A stretch of 39,697 bases of DNA. Source: an uncultured SAR324 cluster bacterium. GTDB taxonomy: Bacteria > SAR324 > NAC60-12. Positions 26,204-33,912 of the stretch are shown here, piece after piece (position 1 is the stretch's first letter; each line of letters begins with the position of its first letter). The notes under the pieces are model-generated. The model did not search any database. It worked only from the letters and a program-made list of their open reading frames with translations, and was not told the DNA's origin. The position numbers and the translations under genes are program-made. The stretch lies in contig CACFAY010000010.1 of the NCBI GenBank assembly GCA_902564345.1, positions 1 through 39,697 on the forward strand, read 5' to 3'.

Positions 26204-26670
26204 GTTGTTTTTGAAAATTAGAGCCAAGATTAAATGATAATTTTTATTTTTGAACAATCAAAACCAATTGATAAACTTGCATATCTCTTTTAAAAAGATA
26301 ATGTGACTGATTCTAAACTTAATTAGTGTTCAATTGTTAATAAAAAATTTTTCTATAAGTATTTTATGTAGAGCACTCTAAAGAATTTTTTCAAGAAATG
26401 TCTGATTTTTTTCAGTATATTTTAGTTGGATTAAGTCAGCCTACCAAAATTTGATTCTACAAAAGGCCACATATATGCCCATGTTGATATTATTCAATTT
26501 TCTTATTCTAATATAAACATATAAAAGGTTTCAAAAAATGAAATTTCTATAATTTACTATTTTCATTAATAGTATTTTTTTTTAAATATTTGTGTTAATA
26601 ATTTATTTCATATTTTATAGTTGCCAGCATTTAAACATAAATATAATTTATTTTCGATATAAAGGTTAGG
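26204..26670. other. Divergent intergenic region, rpsB / DUF1611 gene
   Basis: About 470 bp of very AT-rich DNA between the rpsB promoter and a plus-strand gene. I see no open frame with coding character and no RNA fold worth naming. AAAGGTTAGG just before 26671 acts as the ribosome binding site of the DUF1611 gene. Confidence 0.4.
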
Positions 26671-27789
26671 TTGAAAGACTCTGCAATTATTCTCACGAGT
26701 GGGATGTTCAATTCAAGAAACGCTAAAACTGCATTTGGCCTAGTCAGACATTCTGAAAAATATAGGATAATTGCAGTTATAGATCAAAATTTTTCTGGAC
26801 AAGATGCTGGGGAGATAGTTACAGGAAAAAAACTAAATATTCCAATTCATTCTTCAATTAAGGTTTTTCTAAGAGAGCAAAATTCAAAACTAAATATATC
26901 AGCTGAAAAATTTGCTCGAGGCTTATATGCAATTATAGGGGTTGCTACTCAAGGTGGTGTAATACCGAATGAGCTTCGACAAGAAATACTTGATGCACTG
27001 TCTCTAGGTATGCATATTGTAAATGGTTTGCATCACTATTTGAGTGATGATAAGGAATTAATTCAAGCTGCTGAGAAATTCCAAGCTAAATTAATTGATA
27101 TAAGAAAACCCAAGCAGGCAAAAGAACATGCATTCTGGACTGGAGAAATAAGGAGTGTTCGAGCTCCGAGAATTGCAATGTTTGGGAATGACTGTGCAAT
27201 AGGCAAAAGGACCTCCTGTCTCTGGCTGAGAAATGCATGCAGAGAATCTGGAATTCGTACTGAAATGATTTACACAGGACAGACAGGAAAATTGCAGGGT
27301 GGACAATATGGTTTTATTCTTGACTCAACGCTCAATGATTTTGTCAGTGGAGAACTCGAATCAGCAATAATTAGTTGTGACCAACGGGAAAATCCTGATT
27401 TAATTTTGTTGGAAGGGCAGTCTTCTCTGCGAAATCCATCTGGTCCTTGTGGTTCTGAGTATCTTTGTAGTGCAATGGCAAAGGGAGTGATAATTCAATA
27501 TAATCCAAAACAGAAGTATTATCTGGCTGACGATGAAAGAAAACTTTGGCCCATTCCTCCAATTGAAGAAGAACTTGAATTAATTCGTCTTTATGGGTCA
27601 AAAACTTTGGCGGTTACTTTAAATAGTCAAAATTTAACAAAAAATGAATTATATTCTGAACAAATAAGCTTGGAAAATCGATTAGGAGTACCAATTATAT
27701 GTCCTAAGGAAGATGGCATGGAGGAACTTGTACCGGTTGTAAAAAAGTTTATTACAGAACAGAAATTTAATCAAAAAGTAGTAAAATAA
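26671..27789 (+). CDS. DUF1611 family P-loop protein
   Basis: A 372-residue protein, starting at TTG with AAGGTTAGG directly upstream; the strand SAIILTSGMFN fits the family N-terminus, so the later ATG (26704) would clip it. The N-terminal domain (to about 135) has AVIDQNFSGQDAGEIV, IGVATQGGVIP and IVNGLHHYLSDD. The C-terminal nucleotide-binding domain has MFGNDCAIGKRTSCLWL (P-loop-like), YTGQTGKLQGGQYGFILDS and LLEGQSSLRNP. Family members are linked to amino-acid amide or D-amino-acid handling (DgcN) and others are uncharacterised. No partner such as a racemase lies beside it, so substrate is unknown. Confidence 0.75.
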   Translation: MKDSAIILTSGMFNSRNAKTAFGLVRHSEKYRIIAVIDQNFSGQDAGEIVTGKKLNIPIHSSIKVFLREQNSKLNISAEKFARGLYAIIGVATQGGVIPNELRQEILDALSLGMHIVNGLHHYLSDDKELIQAAEKFQAKLIDIRKPKQAKEHAFWTGEIRSVRAPRIAMFGNDCAIGKRTSCLWLRNACRESGIRTEMIYTGQTGKLQGGQYGFILDSTLNDFVSGELESAIISCDQRENPDLILLEGQSSLRNPSGPCGSEYLCSAMAKGVIIQYNPKQKYYLADDERKLWPIPPIEEELELIRLYGSKTLAVTLNSQNLTKNELYSEQISLENRLGVPIICPKEDGMEELVPVVKKFITEQKFNQKVVK

Positions 27790-27854
27790 ATTGAAAATAT
27801 ATTTTTGAATCAATTTGAACCCGTATGATGGATTTGGACCTTCCTGAGAAGCTT

Positions 27855-28373
27855 TTATTTTTCAGTCAATCGTGGAAGCAATTCAGCAAAGTTGCATGGA
27901 CTATTGCGAATGTCAAGTTGTGTTGCTAAAATTCTATCCCATCCAGTACGGCATGCACCTGAAGAGCCAGGAAGACAAAAAATATAAGTTCCATTTGCGA
28001 CACCTGCAGTGACCCTGGATTGAATGGTTGATGTGGCAATCTCTTCATAAGATACCGAACGAAACAATTCTCCAAATCCTTCAATTTCTTTATCAAACAA
28101 GGCAGATGCAGCTTCAGGTGTACCATCTCGACCTGTTAATCCTGTACCGCCTGAAGTAACTATAATCTCAACTTCAGAGTCTGCTATCCATCGGGAAAGA
28201 ACGTAACGTATCTGGTAGATATCATCAGGAACAATACATTTTTCAGCAAGTAAATGTCCAGCTTTTGTGAGACGCTCAACAAGTATCTTTCCTGAAGTGT
28301 CTGTTGAAGACGTTCGAGTGTCAGAGACTATCAATACTGATATACGAAGTGGAAGAAATTTAATTTTTTTCAT
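27855..28373 (-). CDS. moaB: Molybdenum cofactor biosynthesis protein MoaB/Mog
   Basis: A 172-residue molybdopterin-adenylyltransferase-type protein. It has VLIVSDTRTSSTDTSG, IIVTSGGTGLTGRDGTPEA and FCLPGSSGACRTGWDRI, the MPT-binding fold. In many bacteria MoaB or Mog adenylates molybdopterin before Mo insertion. Other moa/moe genes are not in the window. It faces the DUF1611 gene tail to tail. Confidence 0.88.
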   Translation of the reverse strand: MKKIKFLPLRISVLIVSDTRTSSTDTSGKILVERLTKAGHLLAEKCIVPDDIYQIRYVLSRWIADSEVEIIVTSGGTGLTGRDGTPEAASALFDKEIEGFGELFRSVSYEEIATSTIQSRVTAGVANGTYIFCLPGSSGACRTGWDRILATQLDIRNSPCNFAELLPRLTEK

Positions 28374-28655
28374 TGTTTAAGCTTCTGTTTCAAAATAATA
28401 CATTATTAAACTCAGATTTTAGATTATGTTGTAATTAAATATAATAATTTTCTTTTTTTTAATATTAATTGTCAATTTTACTTGAAGCACTGATGTTTTT
28501 TCATTGAATCTAGAATGTGATCGACAACAATTTAGATCCAACCAATATGAATAAATTTAGTTTTTGTAAAATCCTTGAAAATACGAGCTAGTACCTACAA
28601 TATAAATTTAGGTAAATAAAGTAAATAAGATCATCTTTAAACAAAGGTTTTGCTT

Positions 28656-29291
28656 ATGATACCTTCAAAAATAAATACTCTGTTCAGTAAATTAAGTAAT
28701 ACTATTACCAAACCTCAAACGGAGCTTTTATACCGCAATCCATTTGAATTATTAGTATCAGTTATTTTGAGTGCGCAGGCTACAGATGTTTCAGTTAACA
28801 AAGTCACACCAGAATTGTTTTTAAAATATCCAACTCCGGAAAAAATGCACTCAGCTGGGGTAGAAAAAATTTTTTCATATATTAAAAGCATAGGACTGGC
28901 ACCAACGAAATCAAAAAATATTGCAAAAACTTGTAGCCAGTTGGTTAGTTACCATCATAGTAAGGTGCCCAGAAGCAGACATGAGTTGGAGCAATTACCT
29001 GGAGTTGGGCGTAAAACAGCAAACGTTATTTTAAACACAGCATTTGGTGAACCAGTTATTGCAGTTGATACACATGTTTTTAGAATTTCAAACCGTACAG
29101 GACTAGCAAAAGGAGATACAGTGCTGAAAGTGGAGGAAAAACTTATGAAGGTTGTTCCTTCAAAATGGAAAATGAATGCTCATCACTTATTAATCCTGCA
29201 CGGACGTTATGTTTGCAGGTCTCGTAGCCCTGACTGTGTGAATTGTGTTATTGCAAATGAATGTGAATATCAATACAAATCAACGATATAA
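28656..29291 (+). CDS. nth: Endonuclease III
   Basis: A 211-residue base-excision glycosylase/AP lyase for oxidised pyrimidines. ATG at 28656 is chosen because AAAGG sits 8 bases upstream; a TTG two codons earlier is too close to it. It has the helix-hairpin-helix LPGVGRKTANVIL with the catalytic Lys, VDTHVFR with the catalytic Asp, and the [4Fe-4S] loop CRSRSPDCVNCVIANEC (C-x6-C-x2-C-x5-C). Confidence 0.95.
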   Translation: MIPSKINTLFSKLSNTITKPQTELLYRNPFELLVSVILSAQATDVSVNKVTPELFLKYPTPEKMHSAGVEKIFSYIKSIGLAPTKSKNIAKTCSQLVSYHHSKVPRSRHELEQLPGVGRKTANVILNTAFGEPVIAVDTHVFRISNRTGLAKGDTVLKVEEKLMKVVPSKWKMNAHHLLILHGRYVCRSRSPDCVNCVIANECEYQYKSTI

Positions 29292-29335
29292 AATATTTTT
29301 TAAAAGTTAAATTGAAAACAGTTATTTTAATAATT

Positions 29336-29364
29336 TTGAATTTTGCTGATTTTCAGACTATACT
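29336..29364 (+). promoter_or_regulatory. Sigma70-type promoter in the nth-thiN gap
   Basis: TTGAAT (29336-29341), 17 bases, TATACT (29359-29364): one mismatch in the -10 and two in the -35, with ideal spacing. No plus-strand protein gene follows; the next 150 bases can fold, and the next gene is on the other strand. Confidence 0.55.
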
Positions 29365-29370
29365 CTAGCA

Positions 29371-29517
29371 CTTTTATTTTGGCACTTTTTTTCGACTATA
29401 AGGGAATTGATAGGGAGGCTGTAATACTTCCAGCCGCTAGGACCCGATTGTGCTTGCCTCTATAATTACTTTGGGACACAAAGTGGTACCTGAATTTGCA
29501 ACTACAACTATTCTCTT
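29371..29517 (+). ncRNA. Candidate structured non-coding RNA
   Basis: A protein-free stretch directly after a good promoter. The ends can pair: AAGGGAAT (29400-29407) with ATTCTCTT (29510-29517, one G-U), the latter followed by AAAC. Inside, ATAG..AGGC (29410-29419) can pair with GCCTCTAT (29456-29463), or alternatively GGCTG/CAGCC (29417-29421, 29431-29435) forms a hairpin, and ACTTTG-GGACA-CAAAGT (29468-29484) is a third. A long closing stem with side hairpins is the general shape of 6S-like RNAs, but I find no diagnostic sequence of 6S, SRP, RNase P or tmRNA. Could be a small regulatory RNA or chance folding. Confidence 0.35.
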
Positions 29518-29583
29518 TTAAACACTTATGGTATTTTTACGTTTACAGTTATACTGACTTTTATTTAAGCTAGATATTCAGTT

Positions 29584-30258
29584 CTATAACGCTTCGTGTT
29601 GTACCAGAAGCAAAAGCTTACCTTTTTTTATATTGACAGAAACATGATTTGATACAACAAGATTTGAAACCCCGGATGGTGTTTTACCTGGAATCAAATT
29701 TTGATTATTCAATTCATATTTAAGCCCTTTTGTAACGATTCCTTCAGCAGCTCCAAATATGGGGAGTATCGAAAGAATTGTCCCAGGTTTAATTTTTTCT
29801 TTCCAGTTTCGATTAATAAACTCCATCCGTTCTATTTGAGTCCAGGATATTAGCCGTGCATATTCAGAATATTTGAAAAGGATTTCCAGTCCTGAGAGAA
29901 ATTGGTCCTGACGACCACCATCAGCTGAAAGAAGATGAATTACTTTAAAACCGAGTTCCAAACAATGTCTAACAGCTTTGTCGGCATCATTAGTGTCTTG
30001 CTCAGGGATATGTAAAAACTTAGAATTAGGCATTTTTTCGCGAGTCTTTGAAGCAAGTGAATCGAAATCACCAATCACGGCATCTGGCATGTATTTATTT
30101 TTTGCCAGTATATTTGCGCCCCCATCCGCTGCTACATGATATGTTGTTTTTTCCCATAATTGGTAAAGTAAATCTTTTGGAGGAGGATTGCCATTACAAA
30201 CAATCAAAGCATTCTTCAGAAATTTATCTTGCTTTTGAATTCCATCAACATTTGACAT
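29584..30258 (-). CDS. thiN: Thiamine pyrophosphokinase
   Basis: A 224-residue enzyme that makes thiamine diphosphate from thiamine and ATP. ATG at 30258 is chosen over a TTG three codons upstream. It has HVAADGGANIL, AVIGDFDSL, DTNDADKAV, LSADGGRQDQFLSGLEIL, and a C-terminal SGVSNLVV in the thiamine-binding part. No TPP riboswitch is seen upstream. It is the last core-type gene before the accessory region. Confidence 0.9.
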   Translation of the reverse strand: MSNVDGIQKQDKFLKNALIVCNGNPPPKDLLYQLWEKTTYHVAADGGANILAKNKYMPDAVIGDFDSLASKTREKMPNSKFLHIPEQDTNDADKAVRHCLELGFKVIHLLSADGGRQDQFLSGLEILFKYSEYARLISWTQIERMEFINRNWKEKIKPGTILSILPIFGAAEGIVTKGLKYELNNQNLIPGKTPSGVSNLVVSNHVSVNIKKGKLLLLVQHEAL

Positions 30259-30267
30259 GGGGATCAA

Positions 30268-30687
30268 TTATTTAATTTTTTTACTATAACCCTTGAGTTT
30301 AAAAATGATCTTTATATTGGGGGCGAGTGAGGATTTTTTTAAGCATTATAGAAACTTAAAGTAATTTCGTAATTTTGAAAAGGATAGGACAAATAATTTT
30401 TAAATTATCTGAATGTCAGTTTGCATCGGGAAACATTTATATTTTACTTAAGCTAAGTTTTAACTTTTTTCAAAAACTAGATTCAGCTTCATTTACCAGA
30501 CAAACGAATGTAGAAGTGCAAAAATATAGAATTTATTTGAGATGAATAATCACCAACCAAATAATTTGAGGCTGTTCACTAGTTCTAAAACGGTTTTTAT
30601 CGCACATATATCTTTTATAATAATAGAAGTGCTATTTCTTTTATAAGAATCAATGAGGAGAACTTCTGCTATTTATTCTTTTAAAAA
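30268..30687. other. Gene-free stretch at start of accessory region
   Basis: About 420 bp of AT-rich DNA between thiN and the Ser-rich lipoprotein's terminator. I see no coding frame, RNA fold or repeat in it. Base composition and gene content change from here rightward. Confidence 0.4.
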
Positions 30688-30709
30688 TTAATCAAATAAG
30701 ATTGATTAA
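30688..30709 (-). terminator. AT-only stem-loop after the Ser-rich lipoprotein gene
   Basis: TTAATCAA/TTGATTAA (8-bp stem, 6-base loop) followed on the minus strand by five T lies 36 bp after the lipoprotein stop. The stem is weak, being nearly all A-T. Confidence 0.4.
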
Positions 30710-30868
30710 AAAAAATCTAAAAACTCCCCATTAATTCTTTTGACTTATTCTATGAATGTCATTGAGCTGCTGGCACTGGACCAATCAGAGGGATACCCAG
30801 AAGTAGATTCCTCCCAAATCACAGTTTGGCCGTAACTCGAAGTGTTGTCAGTATACGCAAGTCCGTAA
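30703..30868 (+). repeat. 165-bp direct repeat, copy 1 (3' end of lipoprotein gene)
   Basis: This 166-bp segment, spanning the last 41 codons of the lipoprotein gene plus about 40 bp downstream, recurs at 34972-35136 in the same orientation with about 90 percent identity judged by eye. Both begin GATTAAAAAAA and end CAAGTCCGTAA. Confidence 0.9.
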
Positions 30869-31524
30869 TATGTAACTGGTGAAGATACCGCACAACTATA
30901 TGAAGTGCCAACTACAGGATCGGTGCCTGATAGAAAGGTTTTTAACCATGTAGCACCGGCATCTGTCGAAGCCTTAACCCCAATACAAGAATACTCATAG
31001 CTTACCTTTGTAGCGGTCGATGAGTATGTACTACTTGAACCGCTTACAGATGTTGACAGTCCAGACACATTATCTCCAACAGTTAAACCTGTGAAACCAG
31101 CTGTAAAAGAAGCTACTTCAGTTGAACATGAAGTATCAGAGTAAAATTTAATGATTTGTGCATATGAAGAACTTGAAGTTATAGGATAATTAATAATAAC
31201 CCCTAATGCATCGGTAGGTTGTCCAATAGAAGCTGCAAAAGAAGAAATCAGAGTAGAATTATCGATACAGTCTGTTGAATTATCTACACCATATCCTCCT
31301 TGAATACCGAACAAGTGAAAAGTACTCATGGTACCTGAAATACTCATATTGTCTATTCCAGTAATAGTTCCTGAAGCAGTTGAGCTACAGGAAGTTACTT
31401 CAGTTAGTGCTGAAGACCCAGCGCAACCTGATGTTGAAGTTGAAGAAGAATCATCGGACGAGCAGGCCCCAAAAAATGAAATAATTCCTATAATCAGAGT
31501 TAAAAAAATAAGTGCTTTATTCAT
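30745..31524 (-). CDS. Ser/Thr-rich lipoprotein of unknown function
   Basis: A 259-residue protein. The signal peptide (MNKALIFLTLIIGIISFFGAC) ends at Cys21 in FFGAC, then SSDDSSSTSTSG is a flexible linker. The rest is Ser/Thr/Gly-rich with paired cysteines (CAGS, TSCS, STDCID, TSCSTE, SYEYSCIG, SYSCAV) and no family I recognise. GAGGAC precedes the ATG. Its 3' end is duplicated at 34972-35136. The composition resembles the Asp-box lipoproteins further right, though the folds seem different. Confidence 0.65.
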   Translation of the reverse strand: MNKALIFLTLIIGIISFFGACSSDDSSSTSTSGCAGSSALTEVTSCSSTASGTITGIDNMSISGTMSTFHLFGIQGGYGVDNSTDCIDNSTLISSFAASIGQPTDALGVIINYPITSSSSYAQIIKFYSDTSCSTEVASFTAGFTGLTVGDNVSGLSTSVSGSSSTYSSTATKVSYEYSCIGVKASTDAGATWLKTFLSGTDPVVGTSYSCAVSSPVTYYGLAYTDNTSSYGQTVIWEESTSGYPSDWSSASSSMTFIE

Positions 31525-31819
31525 ATGTCCTCATTAAGATTAATTTTTTTTCGATTGAACAATTTTTTGGTTTGACAGGAAAAAATTTCTGACTCTATCA
31601 GTAAAAATAATAAGGGGCAGTCCATACTTACTAATGTTGTACCCCTTACTCACACTATATCTAATTGTAATCACTTGATAAAAAGTCGTTCTACCCCCGA
31701 AGGTTAGACTTCGTATCTCAGGGAAAAGTGTGATTAATGTGAGGTAAATCTGCAAGTAAAAAATGAGATTTCATTCGCATTATTAGCAATTTAGGTTAAA
31801 TATCCAAACATCCAAAAGA

Positions 31820-31900
31820 TTACAGAATGTAATAAAACATAATAAAATCCATTACAACCAAAAATCCAATTACAATTATAATAGTTTTTCTATTTCTCAT
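31820..31900 (-). CDS. 26-residue single-helix membrane microprotein (copy 1)
   Basis: MRNRKTIIIVIG... then a hydrophobic stretch to YYIL: a basic N-terminus and one transmembrane helix. It matches the copy at 39015-39095 end to end with no gap. Ten of 26 codons differ: four silently (Thr6, Ile7, Ile8, Ile9) and six conservatively (R/K twice, V/I, D/E, F/L, M/L). That pattern indicates selection on the peptide. ATG lies one base after the stop of the 45-residue frame, suggesting translational coupling. Function unknown; small helical peptides may be toxins or regulators. Confidence 0.6.
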   Translation of the reverse strand: MRNRKTIIIVIGFLVVMDFIMFYYIL

Positions 31901-31901
31901 T

Positions 31902-32039
31902 TTAAAAACCAACGAAATACCAATAAATAATCAAACCGCCAAAAATCACTCCTTTAACGAATGCTATATAAGCAGAAATAAATGGATTTGTTCTTATAAA
32001 ATTTTTTCTCCATTTCCAAAACGATTTAATTGTTTCCAT
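31902..32039 (-). CDS. 45-residue small membrane protein
   Basis: It begins METIKSFWKWRKNFIRTNPF, a Trp/Lys/Arg-rich amphipathic start, followed by one hydrophobic segment (AYIAFVKGVIFGGLIIYWYF) and ends VGF. ATG 32039 is preceded by an A-rich tract (AAGAAAAAA) but no clear Shine-Dalgarno. It occupies the cargo slot between the integrase stub and the 26-residue microprotein; in the right element that slot holds a 101-residue basic protein instead. Not recognised. Confidence 0.45.
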   Translation of the reverse strand: METIKSFWKWRKNFIRTNPFISAYIAFVKGVIFGGLIIYWYFVGF

Positions 32040-32194
32040 TTTTTTCTTATAACTTTGGTCACAAAATTAAAACAAATACATTTTAAGGAAATTCTAAATT
32101 CTTTGAGCTGTCCAAAATGTTCAATCAAGTTTGTTGTTATTATCCTTGTGTAATAATAAGTGTTACCAGAATTTGGGAAAGTTATCAAACTCAT
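31994..32194 (-). pseudogene. Tyrosine integrase N-terminal stub (left)
   Basis: The first 39 residues, MSLITFPNSGNTYYYTR..., then LIEHFGQLKEFRISLKC, match the short arm-binding N-terminal domain of tyrosine recombinases (YYxRRxxPxDL..G..E.R.SLK pattern). After residue 39 the frame diverges and stops. The core-binding and catalytic domains (R..K..HxxR..Y) are absent. Compare 38498-38656. Confidence 0.6.
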
Positions 32195-32395
32195 AAAAAG
32201 ATTAAATTTCTATCACAAAAATCACTATTTGTTGGATATTTGGATATCATAGACACGAAATCTCAGCAACAAACTGTTATTAAAAGTGTGATTAAAATGA
32301 ACCTTTAGGACTCTAAGGGTGGAGACGAACCAATCTATAACTATTTTATTATAATGATTACAGTTAGTTAAGAGGAAAGGTAGTGGAGACGAGGG

Positions 32396-32612
32396 GAGGT
32401 TGAACCCCTCACTCATATCTCCCACCTTACATAGCAGACAACCTACTGGAATTATTGGATAAAAATTGAATCTTACCGGCAGGTGAAACTTCGTGTTACT
32501 TAATATAAACAGTAAATAGTTGACAAATAATTAACATTTTTATAGTTTATTTTTTCGTAAAAAATTTATTTTGAACTTTTTTTCTAAAAGATTAATCAGT
32601 ACTAAATGTTTT
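32396..32612. other. Gene-free stretch inside the inverted pair
   Basis: Just right of the left att-like site. The hairpin GAGGGGTTCAACCTCCCCTC (32390-32410, complement) resembles a T-arm with one extra loop base. No coding frame is seen beyond it up to the leader of the first Asp-box gene. Confidence 0.4.
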
Positions 32613-32742
32613 ATATTATTACTTATATAGAAACTGTTAGGAAGTTTAACATTTAGTTTTTGTTCTTATGTTGGATTGAATAGCTTTAATTTGAGACTTA
32701 TTATTCCTACTTCTTCAAAATTTTCTATATAAGTAATAATAT
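32613..32742 (+). promoter_or_regulatory. Inverted-repeat leader of first Asp-box lipoprotein gene
   Basis: A perfect 21-bp inverted repeat: the left arm at 32613-32633 (ends TTATATAGAAA) and the right arm at 32722-32742 (starts TTTCTATATAA) enclose 88 bp, and the right arm runs into the ATG at 32741. The enclosed stretch is related to that of the next paralog. It may be an RNA structure hiding the start codon or an invertible promoter segment. Confidence 0.6.
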
Positions 32743-33393
32743 GAAAAGTTTCTTGTCTTGGTTTGTCCTAATAGTCAGTATTGCATTAATTGTTTCATCA
32801 TGTGCTGACGATAGTTCTTCAAGTTCTTCTCCAAGTACTTCATCTTCTGAAGATTCCTCTGACAGTACTTCTGAAGATTCATCTGATAGTTCTTCCTCCT
32901 CCTCCTCAACGGGTTCAGGAGTATTCGTGGCAGTAGGTGCTTTAGGAAACATCGTGAGATCAACAGACAATGGATCATCTTTTTATAATGTAACTTATCC
33001 AACAGGAAATTTACTCTATGAAGTCGCATACGGAAACAATACATTTGTGGCAGTAGTAATTCAGGAAACATAGTTAGATCTAAGGACAATGGTTCATCTT
33101 TTGATAATGTGACCTCTCCTACTGGAACTTCTTTCATTGGAGTAGGATTCGGAAACAATACATTTGTGGCAGTAGGTGATTCAGGAAACATAGTTAGATC
33201 TACGGATAATGGATCCACGTGGGATAATGCAACTTCTCGAACAGGAAATTATTTCAGAGGATTAGGATTCGGAAACAATACATTTGTGGCAAGTGGTGAA
33301 TCAGGAAACATCGTGATATCAACTGATAATGGAACAACTTGGGATAATGTGACTTCTCCAACTGGAAATGTTTTCTGGGGTGTCGGATTCTAA
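32741..33393 (+). pseudogene. Asp-box repeat lipoprotein, frameshifted
   Basis: The signal peptide ends VSSC with Cys21, followed by an Asp/Ser linker, then four 40-residue (120-bp) repeats of type FVAVGxSGNIVRSTDNGSTWDN. S-x-D-x-G-x-T-W is the Asp-box of BNR/sialidase-like beta-propellers. One base is missing in repeat 2 near 33056 (GCAGTAGTAATTCAGG against GCAGTAGGTGATTCAGG in repeat 3), so the first frame stops at 33073 and the second resumes to 33393. Four blades are too few for a normal propeller. It may be a true pseudogene, a sequencing error or a slippage switch. Confidence 0.75.
32926..33390 (+). repeat. Four tandem 120-bp units
   Basis: Units start near 32926, 33046, 33165 and 33285. 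Each encodes one Asp-box blade, and neighbours are highly similar (for example ACATTTGTGGCAGTAG, GGATTCGGAAACAAT), so copy number could change by recombination. The last unit ends where the shared GGAAACAAT would begin, replaced by a stop. Confidence 0.85.
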
Positions 33394-33796
33394 TAATAAT
33401 CATTAACCTAAAAGAAATTTGAATTAGATCAAAGAATTATCCATTCGAAACAAAAACTAAAACGGGCAGTCACATGTTCAGTTTCAAATAATGATTCAAG
33501 TAATAGTGTGGCTGTATTTGTATACCAACAATAAAATATTTCTTACTTGAAAAGAATTGTATGAAAAATCTGAGAGCCTTTTATATATAGCGTTAACAGA
33601 TCTTACCCACCTTCAATTTCTTTTCAGTATTGCAAATATCTTATAAATGGCGATCAAAAATATTGCAATCATGAGAATCATTATGTAATTTTTACTTTGA
33701 ATGATGAAACTATAACTATAATTTGAGTTTATTTTATGGTAATGAAAGCAAAATTTAGAGATGGATAAAAAAGTTTTTTCAGGATTACTATTTGTT
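33394..33796. other. Gap between Asp-box paralogs
   Basis: About 400 bp. A 48-codon open stretch without a start codon ends near 33728 (includes YCKYLINGDQKYCNHENHY). It has a coding look but no family I know, and may be another gene fragment. Nothing else seen. Confidence 0.35.
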
Positions 33797-33905
33797 TTAG
33801 AAACTGTTGGGAAGATTAGTATTTAGTTGTTGTACGTTTATTTGTTGGATAGAAAAGTCTTAATTTGCGACTTTTTAGTTATTACTTCCTCATCATTTTC
33901 TAAAA
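33795..33905 (+). promoter_or_regulatory. Inverted-repeat leader of second Asp-box lipoprotein gene
   Basis: TTTTAGAAA (33795-33803) and TTTCTAAAA (33897-33905) bracket a segment related to 32634-32721. Compared with copy 1, the arm changed TATATAG to TTTTAG on the left and CTATATA to CTAAAA on the right, so pairing was kept. The ATG follows at 33913. Confidence 0.55.
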
Positions 33906-33912
33906 TAATAAT

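Larger units (their letters stand above)
31625..32395 (-). mobile_element. Left miniature integrase-derived element
   Basis: Read on the minus strand: a tRNA/tmRNA 3'-end-like site CCCTCGTCTCCACTA (complement of 32381-32395, preceded by GTTCAACCTC), an arm with ATGATTACAGTTAG (32354-32367) and TTGGATATTTGGATAT (32232-32247), the start of an integrase (31994-32194), two tiny membrane-protein frames, then a second arm with inverted versions of the same motifs (31798-31815, 31661-31675). The same order is found on the plus strand at 38309-39315. The outer att-like site is degenerate here. Confidence 0.65.

Noticed and set aside
29371-29517. Assignment of the nth-thiN segment to 6S, SRP, RNase P RNA or a TPP riboswitch
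   Set aside because: None of their diagnostic bases (SRP GGAAG loop, RNase P GAGGAAAGTC, TPP CTGAGA) is present; kept only as a generic RNA candidate.
31540-31755. 71-residue frame resembling a 62-residue frame at 39160-39348 (ITLFPEIRSLTF...)
   Set aside because: The DNA is alike because it is an arm of the two mini-elements. Starts are poor, ends diverge and the motif sites lie inside it; better read as attachment-arm DNA than as a protein.
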